From Larimichthys crocea (taxonomy: Eukaryota > Chordata > Actinopteri > Sciaenidae): DNA of 64,000 nt. The first letter of the stretch is position 1. Each line of letters begins with the position of its first letter. Below the pieces are notes generated by a model. That model was not told where the DNA came from. It worked only from the letters and a program-made list of their open reading frames with translations, and did no database searches. Below are positions 59,328 to 64,000 of the stretch, one piece after another. The stretch spans positions 12,577,760 to 12,641,759 of the forward strand of contig NC_040027.1 in assembly GCF_000972845.2 (NCBI RefSeq), in the 5' to 3' direction. A program made the translations under genes and the position numbers.

Positions 59328-59813
59328 CCAATCTGCATACTATGAGGAACTACTGGCAACTAAAACACGAGTTACAGGCAAACACTAGCACTCAGTTTGA
59401 ATACTTCCTCTAGTACACGTCTGTGCATAACACCGTGTACTTCTCAAGTCCCAATTCGAGTATGGTCGTTGTGCGCTTACCGGAAATCTCAAAGTTTTAC
59501 AGCTTTTTCTTTTTCATCGAATTGCAACCATGCGGAGCATTACGCCAACACCTGACTGCCAAAATAAAAAAATATAAAACACGTGTACAACTTACATTTG
59601 TACTTCACAGTGTTCACTGCAACTGCCTCAGCTCCAGCAGCTTCCTCTGCCACCATTTTCACAATGACCACTGAGGGCAAGAAGTGTCCAGCGTTGCACA
59701 CATAACCTTTTTTGACTCAGTCATTGATTACACTTAATTCTGCCGTAATTGACAGTGTGAAAACACTTACGTACTCGAAATAGCAAGTGTAAGTATGCAA
59801 ATTGGGACACAGC
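59328..59813. mobile_element. TIR-bounded non-autonomous element
   Basis: The left terminus CCAATCTGCATACT (59328-59341) is a near reverse complement of the right terminus AGTATGCAAATTGG (59794-59807), which is followed by GACACAGC. The AATTTGCATACT-type end is common in fish DNA elements. The 480-bp body has an open frame (59423-59674) with no transposase motif. Class is not determined. Confidence 0.6.
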
Positions 59814-62530
59814 ATTGGTCAGCGTGATGACATGTGTGAGGAGTGATTGATAACAATGGCAGCTGCTGACGAGGTCAGCAAAGCGTCGTATTTTTAAAAC
59901 AGCGCTGATGTTAAGAGTTTGACTACGTTGTATGGTTCATTGATCTGATTGATTGGAGTTTGACTGGCTGAATCTTCGATCAACGTCTGTTACAGGCAGA
60001 GTATTTTTTTGAGAGTGCCAAACAGTTTCCAACAGTGACTTCCCAGGTGGTTCTGTGTAACTAAACATCTGGCACAGTCACTTCTGTTTACTTAAAAACT
60101 CCAGTGCCGGGCTGTTTTAGGAAATGATTTATCCTTTTTTTTTAAATGAAAGTACAAACCTTTGATTCATTTTTTAATGATTTAATGATTTTTCAGTAGG
60201 AACTTGCTTGAGGCTGAAGGCCACAGATGGAAAGTATTGAGAGATGGACTAACCTGTTGTCGGTTTTGATCTTTTCAATGATTTTGTTAACAAACAAAAA
60301 TATAGAATGACACCAATCTTTTTCCTTTAAAGGCAAAACACTGATTACGAGGAGACGGCCCTCATCTTCGCTGAACAATGCTGATTGTGGAACATTTCAA
60401 GTCAACCTTAAAAACTATTTTTTCACATGACGATGTTTACGGGAGTTTATATTTTTTGGACCTCATAATGTTTGCATTTTGCACAAGGGAACAGCGTTTG
60501 CCTTAGGCCAGGAACGTTTGTTATATTAATATAATGACGTCAGGTCTGTGCAGAATTTGTAGAGTAGCATCACACTGCTACATTCCCACACTTTGGCTGT
60601 ACTGCTGAGAGCAAATCATCTCCAACCTGGCAGTGATATCACTTAAAGGATGGACATGTAGGTTTTAAATTGACAACATCGTCTCTGCATGCATCACTTC
60701 TGTCTTCGAGCGTCACGGATTACGCTTTCAGTAACTATTGCTCACCTCCGGCTCTGTTAGATTTAATCTAAAAACCCTCAATCAACCAACCAACCTCTTA
60801 ACCTATTTGTCTCCATATGAAGACCAAACTACATTTTCTCTCTCTCTTCATAATCTATTTTAACAGTTCAGCAGTGAGTCAGTCTGTCAATTTTCTTGCT
60901 GACTGGTAATCTGAGTTGTTTCGGGAAGTAAATGTGTTTAGACGTAGATGAGTTATTCAGATGACATGGACTTACTCATCATTTTCCCATCAGCTTCACA
61001 AAAGCTGTAATCATATAAAGACAGAAAGATAGAAATTGTGCTGAAAGACAGTTAGGAGGCTGTTAAATAAGAATTTATTATGCACTCCATTCGAACAAAC
61101 GGGAATTCACCTCACATGTATGCGTGAGAGACATCAGAGAGTGCGTGGTGTTGTAAATGCTCTGTGGTGCCGTTATGGTTTGGTGGCATGGCAAGCGTTG
61201 CGTGAGACGAATTCACACACAGGTGTTCAGACCTCACGGCCAAGTTGGTTGTTCCCAGATCAGCACCTGGTTCTGCCTCTACTCGGGATCTGCAGCGCCA
61301 CGATCAACATCTAAACCACAGATTGCCTCTGGGGAGGGGGTGGCCAGCATCCAACAGCCTGCCACAGCCCCAGACCTAGCCCTGGGCCAGCACTTGTATG
61401 CTTTGGCAGCAAGTCAACCAGCTCTGTCACGGCAGACACGCGAGCTAGCGAACAGATTTACACATGTCGGCCTACCTACCAGCCCACTCCTACCACAAAC
61501 ACATGAATATGATCACGACCTAAGCAGTAGGCTTGACCAGATGCTCACAGTCAGATCTAGTGAATTTGCAGCATGTTTCACCATTTTTTAGTGCATCATA
61601 GTCTTCTCTGACAGTATAAATGCTCAGAGACAAACATCAGTTGTAGTTTGTTTTGCTTTTCTCCTCTGCGGGTGTCTGGAAAGATAAGACCCACATATGA
61701 CTGAGTCTTCACGCTCAGCTCCGTCAAATGGCCCTGCTGTTTTTCCCTGAGAGTTTACCTCAGCAGCAGCACAGGAGAGCAAACCACCAGGCTAGACGCT
61801 TTACATTCCTCGAGACGGCAACTCAAAACAAAAACCCGCCGTGCTAAATTTGATATCGTCTATAAGGGAAGGAAAAAGGGAACAAATAACAGAGATTAAA
61901 GCTTGACATAGTCAAGCTGTTCAGTGTACGTTATCCGGCAGTGCTGACATTGGTGCATTCCTCAGCGTGTATAATGTACCAAATAAACTGAAGGAAAGTA
62001 TTTTTGCAGGTCAGTTTTCAGTCTTGTGAAAGTTATATCTTGTCTTTACAGTAAGAGGGTAACATCAGCTTCTCTAACATCAAGTTACACTATGTTACAG
62101 GCAAAGCCAGTCCATCAGTGTCCATAAAGGGACATACATATCCTGCACATTTTATCTGCAACTCATTTCTCACGTATGCAGTGTGAGTTTCATTTGCTAA
62201 GTAGGGCTGTACATTATGTGAGCTCACATGTTGTTATATAATCTTGAATAAGAGCTTCGATTGAGTTTCTGGGTTTTTGGTTGTGATCCCATGATGGCAG
62301 AAGTCATGCAAAACCTTTTGAGCCTTATTAATCTAATCAAAGGTGGAGTGGTTGCCAGTTTAAGATACCTTTTACTAAGAGAAAAGCATAAAGTATCTTG
62401 TGTTACTGATAGGGATGACCCAGTTTTCTGCATTTTGCATTTTATCACTTCGATTTAACATTTTATTTAAAGGCATCTGACCTCAATTAGACCACATTTT
62501 ATAACACTGTGGTAGCAGCATGACTCTAGG
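59814..62530. other. Intronic stretch with one GC-rich open segment of unknown nature
   Basis: About 2.7 kb, mostly AT-leaning unique sequence. Positions 61157-61591 hold a 144-codon open frame, GC-richer than its surroundings, with the segment SRQTRELANRFTHVGLPTSP among others. I do not recognise it and see no clear promoter, poly(A) signal or splice pair for it. It may be a fragment of a mobile element, part of an unidentified exon, or chance. Confidence 0.4.
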
Positions 62531-62820
62531 GATGGCATATTGGTATGTTGCTTGGTCCACTACTTTGGTTCAGACTGACATCTGAACCAGACATTCATGG
62601 TCCCCAGAGTATGAATCATGCTGACTTTGCTGGCTTTTCCTTTAGCGCCACCCTGAAGTTGTCTTTTCATTAAATGTCTTGTTAGCTTTTCATTAAATGG
62701 TTTGCTATGAAATTTGGTATTGATGTCTGCCCTCAGGATGAATTGTAATAACACAGTGATGACTTTTTATATAACACCAGGCCAGGTCCAAATTCAGATT
62801 TCTTTAAGTCCATGTAAAGG
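62531..62820 (+). repeat. Degenerate fish interspersed repeat, copy 2
   Basis: Contains TTGGTCCACTACTTTGGTTC, ACATTCATGGTCCCCAGAGT, TTAGCGCCACCCTGAAGTTG and CTCAGGATGAATTGTAATAA. It is the same family as 5446-5652, in the same orientation, and extends further 3'. Non-coding. Confidence 0.75.
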
Positions 62821-62934
62821 CAAGTCTGAGATAGAACATTAAATATGTTGGAAACTAGTTGCTGAAAACACGTGAAAAGACTTTGAACAATATATTACTG
62901 AAAGAGTTAGAGGTTTTTCATCAGTTTTCAGTCT

Positions 62935-63143
62935 CAGGATTTTGTGGGCGGTCCTTAAAGGGTGGCTCGATGACACGCTGAGGCCACCCTGAGCAGAGAG
63001 ATAGGGATGAATTCATCTCTCTCAGTGTTTCAAAGTTCGTCATGTCATTTTCTGAACTCATCTGACACGTTTCAGTCGCTTCAAAATGGCTCAAATACGC
63101 GTCTCAGAACGCATATTTATTCTTACTTTACACAGACTTTAAT
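62935..63143 (-). mobile_element. Dispersed non-autonomous repeat, copy 2 of an inverted pair
   Basis: On the minus strand it reads AGTCTGTGTAAAGTAAGAAT, GAAACGTGTCAGATGAGTTC, GTGGCCTCAGCGTGTCATCG and CCGCCCACAAAATCCTG, matching 30582-30970. The internal segment of about 180 nt seen in copy 1 is missing. Non-coding. Confidence 0.85.
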
Positions 63144-64000
63144 ACCAAATACCTGAAAAAACTGAAGACATTTCAACTTCAGCAGCACTTTTTGTGTGGC
63201 GCTGTTGAGCAGATGTTAGTATACTAATGCGTGTTTTTGTGCATGACCTATATCATGTTTAATCGTGACCCTCCAAGAACAGCAGAGGAGATAATTGTGC
63301 TGCAACATATTGAATGTAGTTCAATGTTGTGCACAATTCTTTTACAAATAGGCCAGTGTTAAGAGGTGTTACATGCGCGTTGTATCACAGAGTCTGTCAA
63401 CGACCCTGAGAGAAAGAAGACGTGAAATGGCTCCTGTAACTTAATCTTCTTATCCCAGCACCCAGTTTACAGCATTTAACTTGGAGGAAGTGGGAGCTTA
63501 ACGTTCCAGTCCACGAAAGTCTGAAAATATGGAATAATTCTTCTGAAGTGCAGCTTATTCCAAAGTGCTGTGTAAAAGCATAAATGTGCTTTTAAATTTA
63601 TGGCGTCGATGTTAGAGTTCTTGTTAGTTGTTACAAGCCTCTCAGTTTTAGCTTTGCTGATACAGATTTCAGGTTTGCTTTTATATCTTTTATAGCCGAT
63701 CGTCTTGTTAACAGAAAGCAGCTACATTCCTGAGCAGAGCGAGGGGGAAGTGCAGGTGCCAGTCGACCTACTTTGCCAACAGTAAACCGCCTGCTTGGCG
63801 ACCATCCTCTGTCTTCCTTCACGTTCTCTCCATCCTCTCACTTTCTTTTCTCTGTTTACTTCACTTTCACACACTTATGCTCTTTTTTTTTTCCTGCAAC
63901 CGCCCACTCTCTTTTTGTCATAGCCTCTCTGTTTGTTTCTCCTTTTATCTTATGCTCTGTCATTTTGGGTTTGTTTCACAGCGGGGTCTTTGCTTCCCTA
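63144..64000 (+). other. Intronic stretch ending in a pyrimidine-rich, acceptor-like sequence
   Basis: No gene is visible. From about 63800 the sequence is strongly C/T-rich and ends TTGTTTCACAG at 63971-63981, a good 3' splice-site match, followed by CGGGGTCTTTGCTTCCCTA to the window edge. If used, an exon would begin at 63982. In the phase expected after the last scfd2 exon it reads AGSLLP, which I cannot match to SCFD2, so it is left unassigned. Confidence 0.35.

Larger units (their letters stand above)
31696..64000 (+). other. scfd2: scfd2 intron, at least 32 kb, open at window end
   Basis: From the donor GTGAGA to the window end I found no further scfd2 exon. I looked in particular for an acceptor followed by the expected ACTGGGA-type start; AGACTGG at about 36643 and 50780 was checked and does not continue as SCFD2. 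The intron holds repeat copies at 33687-34139, 36961-37117, 40310-40580, 43988-44190, 48470-48800, 52670-52860, 55192-55385, 57746-58250, 59328-59813, 62531-62820 and 62935-63143, plus many microsatellites. A large intron at this point fits my recollection that SCFD2 is a long gene in vertebrates. Confidence 0.75.

Noticed and set aside
1..64000. A novel multi-gene system, CRISPR array, phage or viral island
   Set aside because: There are no clustered genes, no regularly spaced repeats with unique spacers, and no viral or phage proteins. The window reads as one vertebrate gene with large introns.

Overview
This window looks like nuclear genomic DNA from a teleost fish, probably a percomorph. 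The reasons are exons with vertebrate GT-AG splice sites in large introns, very frequent (CA)n/(TG)n microsatellites, and many degenerate copies of interspersed repeats that I recognise as common in fish genomes. No bacterial, viral, plasmid or CRISPR signal was found, and no rRNA or intact tRNA gene.

Only one gene is supported: scfd2 (Sec1 family domain-containing 2, a Sec1/Munc18-family protein), on the plus strand and partial at both ends. Three consecutive internal exons are visible: 3017-3144, 8608-8783 and 31413-31695. Their reading frames join across the introns (phase 1, then phase 0), giving about 195 codons, roughly the middle of the protein. The 5' exons lie before the window. The remaining 3' exons lie after it, or possibly begin at its last bases, where there is a strong acceptor-like sequence at 63979-63981.

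Layout: 1-3016 is the end of an upstream intron; 3145-8607 is a 5.5 kb intron; 8784-31412 is a 22.6 kb intron; 31696-64000 is an intron of at least 32 kb. The introns hold microsatellites, MITE- and SINE-like repeats and stretches that look unique. Some of the unique stretches resemble conserved non-coding DNA, but that needs alignment to test.

The repeats include a direct pair (33687-34139 and 57746-58250), an inverted pair (30582-30970 and 62935-63143), two copies of one family at 5446-5652 and 62531-62820, a nested insertion at 19285-19595, and several foldback or terminal-inverted-repeat elements. All repeat family assignments are from memory and not from a database search.

The best second-look items are a perfect spacer-less 36-bp palindrome (8024-8059), a 43-nt exon-like island with good splice signals that would cause a premature stop if included (24564-24606), and the weak donor of the middle scfd2 exon. 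I found no convincing new biological system; the window is mostly ordinary large-intron vertebrate DNA.
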